This document shows, piece after piece, positions 1 to 7,731 of a stretch of 64,000 nucleotides of DNA. Each line of letters starts with the position of its first letter. Position 1 is the first letter of the stretch. The DNA is taken from assembly GCF_004331735.1 (NCBI RefSeq), contig NZ_SJSO01000001.1, forward strand, positions 186,001-250,000. The letters run 5' to 3'. Position numbers and translations under genes: made by a program. The notes under the pieces were generated by a model. It ran no database searches. It was not told the origin of the DNA and worked only from the letters and a program-made list of their open reading frames with translations. The stretch comes from Pedobacter psychrodurus. Lineage in GTDB: Bacteria > Bacteroidota > Bacteroidia > Sphingobacteriales > Sphingobacteriaceae.

Positions 1-1558
1 GCCGCGAAGCAATGTTGCCGTAACGGTCTTCGGGCAGGTGGGCCACTTCTGCTACCACAGCATCTTCATAATATGCGTTTTCAACTCCATTTATATCTTG
101 GAGCATCTGCTCAAATTTCTGATCTCCATGACCAAATCTGCCAATCATACAGGCAGCAGTGGGCCATCCGCAATGCTCAAGGTAAACCTGATCTTCAACC
201 CCGCCGTTTAACCTGAAAATGATGGAGAAACTTGGTGGCAGTTCTGAAGGATTAATATGAAGCTGGCTCAGATCGTGCTGATCCAGGTTAATTTCGCCGC
301 CTGCGGTATTGCTTGTTAAATGGCCAATAAGCCATTTGCTAACGTCGGTGTATTGTGTTTCTCTAATTTCGCTGGCTGTACCGGATGAAAAAACCATTCT
401 GTGCACCAGTGGAGCCTCGCCTGCCAGATGTGTATTTGCCGCATAGCCAATCCCCGATTCTGGATCGAGCGCCTGCAATAAAGGTATTTCCTGCTCATCA
501 TAACGCTCAGCAAAGCGATTTTTAAAAGATTGCAGCTCTTTGTTGTTATGCTTTGGTGTAACCTGGTTTAAAAACTGAACGGCCTCCATAAGCCTATCTG
601 CATAAGTGTTGCTAAGTGTTTGCGCGGTGCCATCTTTATAAAGGTCGATCTGGAACATGCTATCGCCATTAAATTCAATATTCAGCGACTGTAATATCTC
701 AGTAATTTCTTCTTTTTTATCGATGGTGTTTCCTTCACTCAACAAAATCACCTTAACCGCCCTAAAAGCAGATAAGTATGTATGGGCGTCATTATTGGTG
801 CCATCTGCAGATAAAACACTTTCTAAACTACTAATTATCTGATCCAGAAAATCGGGACCGCTCACCCTTGGTTCGAGTTCGCTTAATAGTATCTGTCCAT
901 CAATCAGCTCATCCAAAAAGGCAACAGCTTCTGCGGTATCCACTTCAAAAGAACTGGCAATAAATGCCGCAATAGCAGCATAAGATTGTGCGGTGGTACA
1001 GAAATCAATAATTTCTTCCAGATACCCTGAACCACTTACTGATGATACTGTATATTTCCGATAGCCCAGGGTTTTATAGTCAACCATTCTGTAATTTCCA
1101 TCCATATCGTACAGGGTTTTGTTAACGCTGTACTTTAAAGATTTTTTAATGTGCTCGTTTTTCAATACATAGCGAAAAATGGTACACAACAGCCCCATAT
1201 CCAAACGGGTATGTTTAACAGTAGCTCCAAGGGCTAATGCCGTATTTTCTCCCCAACTTATGGGCGCACAGCCTGCAAAAAGGCCAAAAGGAGTAGCCCT
1301 GGTTTTGGTTCTGTTGATGTATTTAGATAAGGCCACTTCTATTTTTTCGAGCTTTTTAGGGTCGGTAATCGAATCAATCCTACGCACAGCCTCATAAAGG
1401 TCTTTTGAAGCAATCCACAGCGCCTCCATAAAAAAATCATCTTCCATAAACTGATAGATCAATTCTTTGCTCATTTGCCCTTCGTTGTGGTAAGACGGAA
1501 ATCGGAGCATTAAATCTGGTAAAAAACCATATTGCTCGTTAAGTGTGTCCCTTTTCAT
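1..1558 (-). CDS. Class I lanthipeptide dehydratase LanB (N-terminal 519 residues, runs off the window)
   Basis: Reading leftward from ATG at 1558 gives an uninterrupted frame to base 1, so only the N-terminal part is present. Residues near 95-105 read RATPFGLFAGC, the hallmark of the Lant_dehydr_N (LanB) family. Near the cut edge the motif HLPEDRYGNIASR fits the same domain. LanB enzymes use glutamyl-tRNA to glutamylate Ser/Thr of a precursor peptide and then eliminate glutamate to give dehydroamino acids; that chemistry is family knowledge. The start lies 10 nt past the stop of the barrel gene, so the two are probably co-transcribed with the precursor peptides upstream. A second LanB is encoded at 7732-10719. 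Whether this copy has the elimination domain cannot be seen here. Confidence 0.88.
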   Translation of the reverse strand, partial: MKRDTLNEQYGFLPDLMLRFPSYHNEGQMSKELIYQFMEDDFFMEALWIASKDLYEAVRRIDSITDPKKLEKIEVALSKYINRTKTRATPFGLFAGCAPISWGENTALALGATVKHTRLDMGLLCTIFRYVLKNEHIKKSLKYSVNKTLYDMDGNYRMVDYKTLGYRKYTVSSVSGSGYLEEIIDFCTTAQSYAAIAAFIASSFEVDTAEAVAFLDELIDGQILLSELEPRVSGPDFLDQIISSLESVLSADGTNNDAHTYLSAFRAVKVILLSEGNTIDKKEEITEILQSLNIEFNGDSMFQIDLYKDGTAQTLSNTYADRLMEAVQFLNQVTPKHNNKELQSFKNRFAERYDEQEIPLLQALDPESGIGYAANTHLAGEAPLVHRMVFSSGTASEIRETQYTDVSKWLIGHLTSNTAGGEINLDQHDLSQLHINPSELPPSFSIIFRLNGGVEDQVYLEHCGWPTAACMIGRFGHGDQKFEQMLQDINGVENAYYEDAVVAEVAHLPEDRYGNIASR

Positions 1559-1568
1559 AGTATCCTGT

Positions 1569-4001
1569 TTAAAAACCAATTGGGTTAGTACTTCCTTCTT
1601 TGGTATCGTTATCTTTAATATTGGTTCTGCTCTTTTTATTTACCTTATTGTTACCAAACTGATAACTAAAGCCAAAGGTTAGGCCCCTGCCATAAACGGT
1701 TTGAATGTTCTGGTTGGTTAAGCCGCCGTTTACATTCAGCATATCGTACTCAATCTTATTGTTTAGCGGATTAATTACCCCAACACTCAGGTTTACCCGA
1801 TCTTTCATAAGCGATTTATTTACCCCGATTGAAGAAGTATTGGGCAATGCTGTTCTGCTCTGGAAAAAATAATTGTTCGAATACAGGTAGTATTCTGCCT
1901 GCAGGTTATAGCCACCTTTAAAATTGTAGGTGCCGATAAAGCTGGCATTAAAGTTTAATTTCTCATTATAGGTTGCATTAAATGCCGCATCGTTGGTCGA
2001 AATCAGATTTAATGTGCCGCCCACGGTTAAGCTCAACGATTTTGTAACCGTAAGGTTTAAATTGGCAGATGTACCAAACTGCCTGTACGAACCAATGTTT
2101 TTGTACGAAATCTGGTTAACGTTATTTACAAACTGGTTAACCCGCAAAATATAGTCAGACCAAAAGTCAGCGCTCGCATCAACATATAAATAGGCCTTGC
2201 CTGCATTATGAGAAAAAGCCAGGCTCAATCCATTTTTATGTTCGGGCAAAAGATCGGGGTTACCCTGGGCTACTGTATTGGCATTTACAAAATTTTGGAA
2301 GGGATTAAGAAAAGAGATTCCCGGTCTGGAAATTTTGTAACTATACGTTAGGCTAATCATTCCTTTTTTAAGGTTCTTACCTATTACATAGGTTGGCAAA
2401 AAACTATTAAAGCCTTGGTTAACGCTGCTATTGGTTGATATAAATTTGGCATCGTTCTGTGTCCTTTCATAACGCAGCCCACCAATCATTGTCCATTTTT
2501 TTGGCAAAATCACCTGAAACTGTCCAAAAGCGGCATAAATACCCTGATCGTAGGCATACTCATCATTGCTAGCTGTAGCCATTACCGATTGGTTGCTGAT
2601 TGCATTTTGATACTGTGAATCAAAGTGCCTGTTCGTAACTTTAATACCAGCCTGTAGTTTATGTTTACCTACTGGCAGCTTATAGTCTGATTGTAGAATA
2701 ATCGTACGGACCGTACTGTTGTTGCTGCTTAATTCCTGTAAAACGGGCGTGGCCGCTCCAGATACATAATTGTTGATGCTATTGTTTAAATTATCCTGTT
2801 TGCCCGCTGTGAAAAGTGCACCAACGGTAAATTCTTTACCTGGTTTGTTCAGTTTAACCTTGTAATCTAAATTGGCCGATAAACTTTGCGATTTTACCGA
2901 GTTATCAGAAAAGCGGTTAAACACATTAGAAACACCCTGATCGTTAATACTCGTCTGTAAACCTTGGTTAAAGGTATATGGCGAGTTAGAAACGGTTAAG
3001 CCTGCATTTAATGATTGGCTTTTGTTAATTTCATAAAACAGTCCGCTGTTTATATAAACGGGGTTTCCTTCGTAACCTAAGTTGCCACTCTGCGTTTGTA
3101 AAAAATTGTTTCTGGCGTAAAGCTGGTTGCTAAACCCAAGTGTTTTAAAATTGGTATAACTGCCGTTAAGCGAAAAGTTAAGCTTGCCCACGCCATAGGT
3201 AAAATTTAAAGTTGGCTTAGTGGTATAGCTCTTTCCTATTGTAGATTCTACACCCACGGTAAGGTTGCCCCCTAAAGCGAGTTTGTTTTTTGTTATAATG
3301 TTAATGATACCTGCCAAACTCTCGCCATCGCTGGCTGCGCCCGGATTGGTAATCACTTCTATGCTTTCTACATTAGCCGTTGGGATCATTTTAAGTGCCT
3401 GATCTACAGGGATGGCATAATCGGTAACCGAGCGGCCATTAACCTGTACCTGTACTTTTTCACTTCCTTTTAAAGATGGAACACCCTTAAAATCGACCGT
3501 AACCAACGGAACTTTTTTGATTACTTCGCTAAGCGATTTGTTTTTAGCCATCGGATCGCGATCCACATGGTACACAATCTTTTCTGCCGTGTTTTCTATA
3601 ATTTTACGTTTAGCGTAAACCGAAACCTCATTTAGCAATGCTGTTTTAACTTTTACACTAAAAACCTGATTCAATACATGATCAGAATGAGCGGGTATAA
3701 CCAAATTAAAAACCTGATTTTCATTACCCATATAAAATACCTTAACCTGGTAAGTTCCTTCCTTTATGCTTAGTTCGAACTGCCCCAAGGTATCGGTAAG
3801 CACCTGCATAACCAATTTTTGCCCACTGCCATTGCTTATGGCAACCTGCGCGTAGATAAGTGGTTCTTTACTAGCAGAATCGATTACTTTACCAGTAAAT
3901 TTTAGGCTTAAGCTATCTATGTTGTTGCCTACAGCCTGGGTAGAAGCAGCAACACTGGCAGTAGTTAAAAAAACGAATATTAATATCAGGTATGTTTTCA
4001 T
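1569..4001 (-). CDS. Outer-membrane beta-barrel protein with CarboxypepD_reg-like N-terminal domain (TonB-receptor-like)
   Basis: An 810-aa protein. I start it at ATG 4001 because this gives a clean signal peptide (MKTYLILIFVFLTTASVAA). A longer reading to 4157 would run into the upstream precursor gene. After the signal come a CarboxypepD_reg-like beta domain (about residues 30-115), a plug-like region (about 120-235, with GxxSLAGIINIITKNK), then a long Tyr/Asn-rich barrel of the OMP_b-brl_3 kind. It most likely sits in the outer membrane. In this cluster it could export, import or sense the lanthipeptide, but that is inference. It lies between the precursor array and LanB on the same strand, behind a probable attenuator hairpin. 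Confidence 0.85.
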   Translation of the reverse strand: MKTYLILIFVFLTTASVAASTQAVGNNIDSLSLKFTGKVIDSASKEPLIYAQVAISNGSGQKLVMQVLTDTLGQFELSIKEGTYQVKVFYMGNENQVFNLVIPAHSDHVLNQVFSVKVKTALLNEVSVYAKRKIIENTAEKIVYHVDRDPMAKNKSLSEVIKKVPLVTVDFKGVPSLKGSEKVQVQVNGRSVTDYAIPVDQALKMIPTANVESIEVITNPGAASDGESLAGIINIITKNKLALGGNLTVGVESTIGKSYTTKPTLNFTYGVGKLNFSLNGSYTNFKTLGFSNQLYARNNFLQTQSGNLGYEGNPVYINSGLFYEINKSQSLNAGLTVSNSPYTFNQGLQTSINDQGVSNVFNRFSDNSVKSQSLSANLDYKVKLNKPGKEFTVGALFTAGKQDNLNNSINNYVSGAATPVLQELSSNNSTVRTIILQSDYKLPVGKHKLQAGIKVTNRHFDSQYQNAISNQSVMATASNDEYAYDQGIYAAFGQFQVILPKKWTMIGGLRYERTQNDAKFISTNSSVNQGFNSFLPTYVIGKNLKKGMISLTYSYKISRPGISFLNPFQNFVNANTVAQGNPDLLPEHKNGLSLAFSHNAGKAYLYVDASADFWSDYILRVNQFVNNVNQISYKNIGSYRQFGTSANLNLTVTKSLSLTVGGTLNLISTNDAAFNATYNEKLNFNASFIGTYNFKGGYNLQAEYYLYSNNYFFQSRTALPNTSSIGVNKSLMKDRVNLSVGVINPLNNKIEYDMLNVNGGLTNQNIQTVYGRGLTFGFSYQFGNNKVNKKSRTNIKDNDTKEGSTNPIGF

Positions 4002-4047
4002 AGCTTTTGGTATTGTGTAGCAAACCCCAAAAAAAGGACTGTTACGG

Positions 4048-4082
4048 TTAAAAAGCATTGCCGGCGTATTTACCGGCAATGC
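4048..4082 (-). terminator. Hairpin plus T-tract between precursor peptides and biosynthetic genes (attenuator/terminator)
   Basis: On the minus strand GCATTGCCGG (4082-4073) pairs perfectly with CCGGCAATGC (4064-4055) across an 8-nt loop, followed at once by TTTTT (4054-4050). This is a textbook intrinsic terminator in the 88-bp gap between the last precursor gene and the barrel/LanB genes. In RiPP clusters, partial termination here commonly keeps the precursor in large excess over its enzymes. That role is inferred. Confidence 0.85.
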
Positions 4083-4089
4083 GGATTGT

Positions 4090-4320
4090 TTAGCAACTAC
4101 ATTTACATGTACTTGTTGCCGGACAGGTTCTTGAAGCAATAATAGATTGTTTGCCACAACTGTCTCCTTCAGCCTCTGCAGCAGAAAGAATTGGAATATC
4201 GATTACAATAGTAGAGCCTTCAGCAGCCTGACCGCCAGCTACCAGTTCCATTTGTTCTTCATTTAACTTTGCAACAGTTTCTTTGTTAAGAGATAGTTTG
4301 GTTTTGAATTGCTTTTTCAT
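4090..4320 (-). CDS. Lanthipeptide precursor 1 (GG-Bacteroidetes class I type)
   Basis: A 76-aa precursor. The leader begins MKKQFKTKLSLNKET and continues with an acidic NEEQMELVAGG stretch ending in the double-Gly that defines the Bacteroidetes GG natural-product precursor family. The C-terminal half is Ser/Thr/Cys rich: SCG, then about eight residues, then TCPATSTCKCSC, with five Cys as candidate thioether partners. It is the member of the array nearest the hairpin and machinery genes. Its core begins with a variable STIVIDIPIL segment that differs from copies 2 and 3. The neighbouring LanB genes support dehydration of Ser/Thr; no LanC cyclase is inside the window. Confidence 0.85.
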   Translation of the reverse strand: MKKQFKTKLSLNKETVAKLNEEQMELVAGGQAAEGSTIVIDIPILSAAEAEGDSCGKQSIIASRTCPATSTCKCSC

Positions 4321-4349
4321 GTGATAGTTTTTATATGGTTAGTGATTGA

Positions 4350-4583
4350 TTATTTACAGCTACACTCGCAGGTGCTTGTTGCCGGACAGGTTCTTGAAGC
4401 GATAATAGATTGTTTACCACAGCTATCGCCATCAGCTGCTGATGCTTCAAGGCTAAGGCCGATTACAATAGTTGAACCTTCTGCTGCGGCCTGGCCACCA
4501 GCTACTAATTCCATTTGCTCTTCGTTAAGCTTTGCTACTGTTTCTTTGTTCAGTGAAAGTTTGGTTTTGAATTGTTTTTTCAT
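4350..4583 (-). CDS. Lanthipeptide precursor 2
   Basis: A 77-aa paralogue of the neighbouring precursors, with a leader almost identical to copy 1 and the same double-Gly. The core carries SCGKQSIIASRTCPATSTCECSCK. Compared with copy 1 it has Glu in place of Lys between the last Cys residues and an extra C-terminal Lys. It lies 29 bp upstream of copy 1 on the same strand. The very high leader conservation and variable linker imply that one enzyme set processes all copies while the product differs slightly. Confidence 0.84.
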   Translation of the reverse strand: MKKQFKTKLSLNKETVAKLNEEQMELVAGGQAAAEGSTIVIGLSLEASAADGDSCGKQSIIASRTCPATSTCECSCK

Positions 4584-4620
4584 GTTTTTAATGGTTTTTG
4601 TATATAAATTGATTTAATTG

Positions 4621-4851
4621 TTAGCAACTACATTTACATGTACTGGTTGCCGGACAGGTTTTTGAAGCAATAATAGATTGCTGCCCACAGCTACCGCCTT
4701 CGCCAGCAGCTTCTTCAAGGCTAAGGCCGATTACAATAGTAGAACCGTCTGCTGCGGCCTGGCCACCAGCTACCAGTTCCATTTGCTCTTCATTAAGCTT
4801 GGCCACGGTTTCCTTGTCTAGCTTAAGTTTGGTTTTGAATTGTTTTTTCAT
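4621..4851 (-). CDS. Lanthipeptide precursor 3
   Basis: A 76-aa paralogue. The leader has KLKLDKET instead of KLSLNKET and then the same NEEQMELVAGG. The core contains SCGQQSIIASKTCPATST and ends CKCSC, again with five Cys. It is 36 bp upstream of copy 2. The linker (about residues 41-51) is Gly/Glu rich and is the most variable part, as in the other copies. Assignment rests on similarity within the array and on the two LanB genes around it. Confidence 0.84.
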   Translation of the reverse strand: MKKQFKTKLKLDKETVAKLNEEQMELVAGGQAAADGSTIVIGLSLEEAAGEGGSCGQQSIIASKTCPATSTCKCSC

Positions 4852-4881
4852 AGGTTTTGTTGTTATAATGATTAAAATAGT

Positions 4882-4965
4882 TTATCCACAAGGGCAGTTT
4901 ACAGTGCCTGCAACAGGGCAGGTTTCCTTATTCAGAGAAAGTTTAGTTTTGAATTGTTTTTTCAT
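4882..4965 (-). CDS. Miniature, internally deleted lanthipeptide precursor (27 aa)
   Basis: ATG at 4965 starts a 27-aa frame. The first 15 residues, MKKQFKTKLSLNKET, equal the leader start of the neighbours. The frame then jumps directly to CPVAGTVNCPCG and stops. The join (ET followed by CP) matches the RT-CP junction in the full copies, so about 47 codons of leader end, double-Gly and first core half are missing, with no frameshift. It sits in register in the tandem array, 20 bp after copy 5. Either it is a relic of unequal recombination, or a short peptide that is still expressed. Without the GG site the normal leader removal could not work. Confidence 0.65.
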   Translation of the reverse strand: MKKQFKTKLSLNKETCPVAGTVNCPCG

Positions 4966-4985
4966 GTCGATATGAGTTGAATTGA

Positions 4986-5216
4986 TTATTCACATACACA
5001 TAAGCATGAACTGGTTGCCGGGCATGTTTTTGAAATCTGAACAGTACGTGGTCCACAGCTGGGGCCTACATCTCCGGCTACATCAAGTTCAACGATTATG
5101 GTGGTCGATTCGGCTGTTAGGCCCTGGCCACCTGATACGAGTTCCATCTGCTCTTCATTTAATCTGGCAATGGTTTCTTTGGCTAAGGAAAGTTTCATTT
5201 TGAGTTGTTTTTTCAT
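4986..5216 (-). CDS. Lanthipeptide precursor 5 (most divergent, first of the array)
   Basis: A 76-aa precursor and the promoter-proximal member of the tandem set. The leader is MKKQLKMKLSLAKET, then NEEQMELVSGG. The core is clearly diverged: a TTIIVELDV segment, PSCGPRTVQISKTCPATSS, and an end of CLCVCE. The Cys spacing (SCG, TCPAT, CxCxC) is fully kept although the intervening residues change, which points to selection on ring topology. About 207 bp separate its start from the next upstream peptide gene, leaving room for a promoter serving the array. Confidence 0.83.
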   Translation of the reverse strand: MKKQLKMKLSLAKETIARLNEEQMELVSGGQGLTAESTTIIVELDVAGDVGPSCGPRTVQISKTCPATSSCLCVCE

Positions 5217-5423
5217 GATGATTGGTTTAAATGGGATGAATAATAAACCGCCAAGGGGGAAGATAAAAGGCTTAGAGGATGGTAGATGACCACCCCCTAA
5301 GTCACCTTAATTAGAGCCTTTTCGAGCGCTTTTCATAGGTAAAATTTGCTTTTAGGCTTAATGTATCTATTTATACAGCAGTGTATTTTTCTAATCACGC
5401 CAATATTGGCTTTAAATAGAGAT

Positions 5424-5642
5424 TTATAACAAACTGTCTTCCTGACTTACACGTTTATGGTACTGGTTTCGTTGGGCAACATGCATTAAAGCATAACCCG
5501 ACATCTGCCCTTCAAAAGGAAGGTTCAGGTTGAAACGGATATCATCTTCTGATTGGCCGCCGCCGATCATATCACTTAGCTCATCCGATAGCTCTGTTGC
5601 AGTGCTACCAAGTCCTAGTTTCTTTAATAATGTTATTTTCAT
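5424..5642 (-). CDS. Second type of GG-leader peptide, Cys-free (RiPP-like precursor)
   Basis: A 72-aa peptide that starts MKITLLKKLGLGSTATELSD and continues to an IGGGQ motif near residue 30. This is the shape of a double-Gly leader, but its sequence differs from the array leaders. The remaining 40 residues (after GGGQSEDD) are His/Gln/Tyr rich and contain no Cys, so it cannot form lanthionines by itself. It lies two bases downstream of a 51-aa frame and upstream of the array on the same strand. It may be a substrate of another modifying enzyme, a dehydrated but uncyclised product, or a regulator peptide. Only the leader resemblance is seen. Confidence 0.6.
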   Translation of the reverse strand: MKITLLKKLGLGSTATELSDELSDMIGGGQSEDDIRFNLNLPFEGQMSGYALMHVAQRNQYHKRVSQEDSLL

Positions 5643-5644
5643 AA

Positions 5645-5800
5645 TTAAATACCTGTTAGTGTTGATGTTACAACTGTTTCTGTTGGAAAATCGTTGCCAC
5701 GTTGATTAAAAACCATTGTTTTTGCAGACATACTGCGATTAAGAATCTGAATTTGTTTAACTTCGATTTGTGGTAAAGAAACTTTAACTTGATTTTTCAT
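5645..5800 (-). CDS. Small 51-aa peptide, unknown
   Basis: ATG at 5800 opens a 51-aa frame starting MKNQVKVSLPQIEVK and ending TETVVTSTLTGI. Its TAA stop is two bases before the ATG of the next peptide gene, typical of translational coupling. There are no Cys and no obvious GG, but the C-terminal dozen residues are very Thr/Ser rich, as expected of a dehydratase substrate. It is the first gene of the leftward transcript, opposite the histidine kinase. I do not recognise it; being the product of chance is possible at this length. Confidence 0.45.
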   Translation of the reverse strand: MKNQVKVSLPQIEVKQIQILNRSMSAKTMVFNQRGNDFPTETVVTSTLTGI

Positions 5801-5848
5801 AGCTTTATGGTTTGTTGTTGATATAAATGTGATGTTTGTTAAAAAACT

Positions 5849-5864
5849 TACAAAATAATTTGTA
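5849..5864. promoter_or_regulatory. Perfect inverted repeat in the divergent promoter region
   Basis: TACAAA, four bases, TTTGTA lies midway between the leftward peptide genes (start 5800) and the rightward kinase gene (start 5951). Position and symmetry suggest an operator. It also supplies a TTTG on each strand, as in Bacteroidetes -33 boxes. Binding by the LytTR regulator next door is only a guess. Confidence 0.35.
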
Positions 5865-5950
5865 CCAATGAGCGGTTTTGGATGACGAATGAGTAGCTAT
5901 AAAAGGACAAGTGAATATTCCATTTCGGAGGCAGATACACCTAAATTTAA

Positions 5951-6997
5951 ATGAGTAGAAAAAATATCGGTATGCACATCATATTATGGGTGGCATATAT
6001 CCTGTACGAAATCCTGATCAGTTATTTTGCCGGGCTAGACCTCCGCCCGGTATATACCCTGCTATCTTTTATCATCAATGCCAGTGTGTTTTATGCTGCC
6101 TGGTTAAGTTTTACTTTTATCAAACAGCGCAGCAGGTCGCTGCTATTTATGGTAATTGGTCTTGCTGTAAGCACCCTCTTAATCCTATCCATTTCATCGG
6201 CCTTTAAGATTTTAATAGAAACCGTAGGCTACCATAAAGATCTTGCGCTTTACTTAACCCGGTATCAGATTACGGCTTTACTGATGCGTTCACTGTATTT
6301 TTACCTGATCGGGATTGGCTTTAGTTTTGCGCAGGTGGTTGCAAAGAGAGACAAGGAGGCTTATGAATACAACTTGGAAAAAATGAGCATGCTGCAGGAG
6401 CAGGAACGCTTAAAAAATAATGCCATCCAGGCCGAACTTAACCTGGTTAAATCGCAGATCAATCCTCACTTTGTATTCAACACACTAGGTTTTCTACATG
6501 CCAAAACATACAAAGCCCTACCTGATGTGGCTAAATCGATATTAATGCTATCTAATGTGATGCGCCACGCCTTAACCGGCAGCGAAGATGGTTATAGTAC
6601 CTTAGAAAGTGAACTGAATTATATCCATGATTTTATCAGGATACATGATGAAAGAAACGAATCGCTTTCCATGCAGTACAAGCTCGAGACCAACACTGGT
6701 AATAAAAAGGTAATTTCGCTCATTCTCATTACATTGGTAGAGAATATTTTTAAACATGGTGTAATAAAAGATCCGGCAAAGGCAGCAATTTTAAATATCG
6801 AAGTAATAGATCATAACCTTCATTTTTATTCTTTTAACTATAAAAACAACAATAAAAAAGTACACTCTAATAAAATAGGAATCGAATATGTAAAACAAAG
6901 GCTAAACGAGTTATATCCCAACAATCATCTGCTTACCATTTCTGAAACGGAAGAAACCTACGAATGTAAATTAAACTTTCCCCTAAAAACGCCATGA
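5951..6997 (+). CDS. LytS/YehU-type membrane sensor histidine kinase
   Basis: A 348-aa protein. About four hydrophobic segments fill residues 10-135, followed by a short coiled-coil linker (about 140-165). Then comes the His_kinase (PF06580) signature QINPHFVFNTL with His173 as phosphoacceptor. A HATPase-like region follows, with LVENIFKHG as N-box (about residues 260-270) and GIGIEYVKQRL-like residues near the end. It overlaps the response regulator gene by 4 bp (ATGA), so the pair is translationally coupled. Divergent orientation from the precursor genes suggests it controls lanthipeptide production, perhaps by sensing peptide or membrane state; the signal is not visible. Confidence 0.9.
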   Translation: MSRKNIGMHIILWVAYILYEILISYFAGLDLRPVYTLLSFIINASVFYAAWLSFTFIKQRSRSLLFMVIGLAVSTLLILSISSAFKILIETVGYHKDLALYLTRYQITALLMRSLYFYLIGIGFSFAQVVAKRDKEAYEYNLEKMSMLQEQERLKNNAIQAELNLVKSQINPHFVFNTLGFLHAKTYKALPDVAKSILMLSNVMRHALTGSEDGYSTLESELNYIHDFIRIHDERNESLSMQYKLETNTGNKKVISLILITLVENIFKHGVIKDPAKAAILNIEVIDHNLHFYSFNYKNNNKKVHSNKIGIEYVKQRLNELYPNNHLLTISETEETYECKLNFPLKTP

Positions 6998-7731
6998 AAC
7001 AACTTAACTGTATCATTATTGATGATGAACCCTACGCGCACAACATTTTAAAAGATTATGTAAATAAGGTTCCGTTCCTCAGTTTGGTAGGTGTGTTTAC
7101 CAATCCGATAGAGGCTTTGGTAGAAATAAGAAGCAACAACATCGATCTGCTCTTTTTGGATATCAATATGCCCGAGTTATCAGGTATTGATCTGATCAAG
7201 ATGCTGCCTTCTGGTATTGAGGTGATTATTACATCGGCATACAGTGAGTTTGCCGTTGCCGGTTTCGAAAACAATGTATTAGATTACCTGCTTAAACCTT
7301 ATTCGTTTGACCGTTTTTTGAGTGCTACGCAAAAGGTATTGGATAAATTAATGCTGCACTCCTTAAAAAAGGATCAGGATACCAAACAAAATACAGCAAA
7401 GGCTGATGCCTTTTATTTAAAAACCGACCGCGGTAAAATTGTAAGGATAAATTTCGAAGATATTCTCTACATAGAAGGCCTTAAAAATTACTGTTCGGTA
7501 TTTACAGATACGCAGCGACACGTATCGTTGGTGAGCATGAAATCGCTTTCTGATGGTTTGCCCGAAGGCGAGTTTATCAGAACCCACAAATCGTATATTA
7601 TTGCCATAAAAAAAATCAAATCCATTGATGGAAACCTGATCTTATTCGAAAACATAGCCGAAAAAGTGCCTATCGGTGTAACCTATCGCGATAGTTTCTT
7701 CTACATGCTGAACAAAACGCTGTACAAATAG
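6994..7731 (+). CDS. LytTR-family response regulator
   Basis: A 245-aa regulator. The receiver domain spans residues 1-120, with acidic pocket DDE (10-12) and phosphoacceptor Asp56 in FLDINMP. A LytTR DNA-binding domain spans about 140-240, with the conserved VRINFEDILYIEGLKNYCSV type core and the later FIRTHKSYII. It partners the kinase immediately upstream (4-bp overlap). LytTR regulators bind paired short repeats upstream of target promoters; the natural target here is the divergent peptide promoter. Its TAG stop directly abuts the stop of the convergent LanB gene, leaving no room for a terminator between them. Confidence 0.92.
   Translation: MKQLNCIIIDDEPYAHNILKDYVNKVPFLSLVGVFTNPIEALVEIRSNNIDLLFLDINMPELSGIDLIKMLPSGIEVIITSAYSEFAVAGFENNVLDYLLKPYSFDRFLSATQKVLDKLMLHSLKKDQDTKQNTAKADAFYLKTDRGKIVRINFEDILYIEGLKNYCSVFTDTQRHVSLVSMKSLSDGLPEGEFIRTHKSYIIAIKKIKSIDGNLILFENIAEKVPIGVTYRDSFFYMLNKTLYK

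Noticed and set aside
4002..4157. N-terminal extension of the outer-membrane barrel protein
   Set aside because: It would cover the terminator hairpin and overlap the precursor gene, and would bury the clean signal peptide that begins at 4001.
4309..4617. 102-codon frame on the plus strand over the precursor array
   Set aside because: It is the antisense of two conserved precursor genes and has no independent support.
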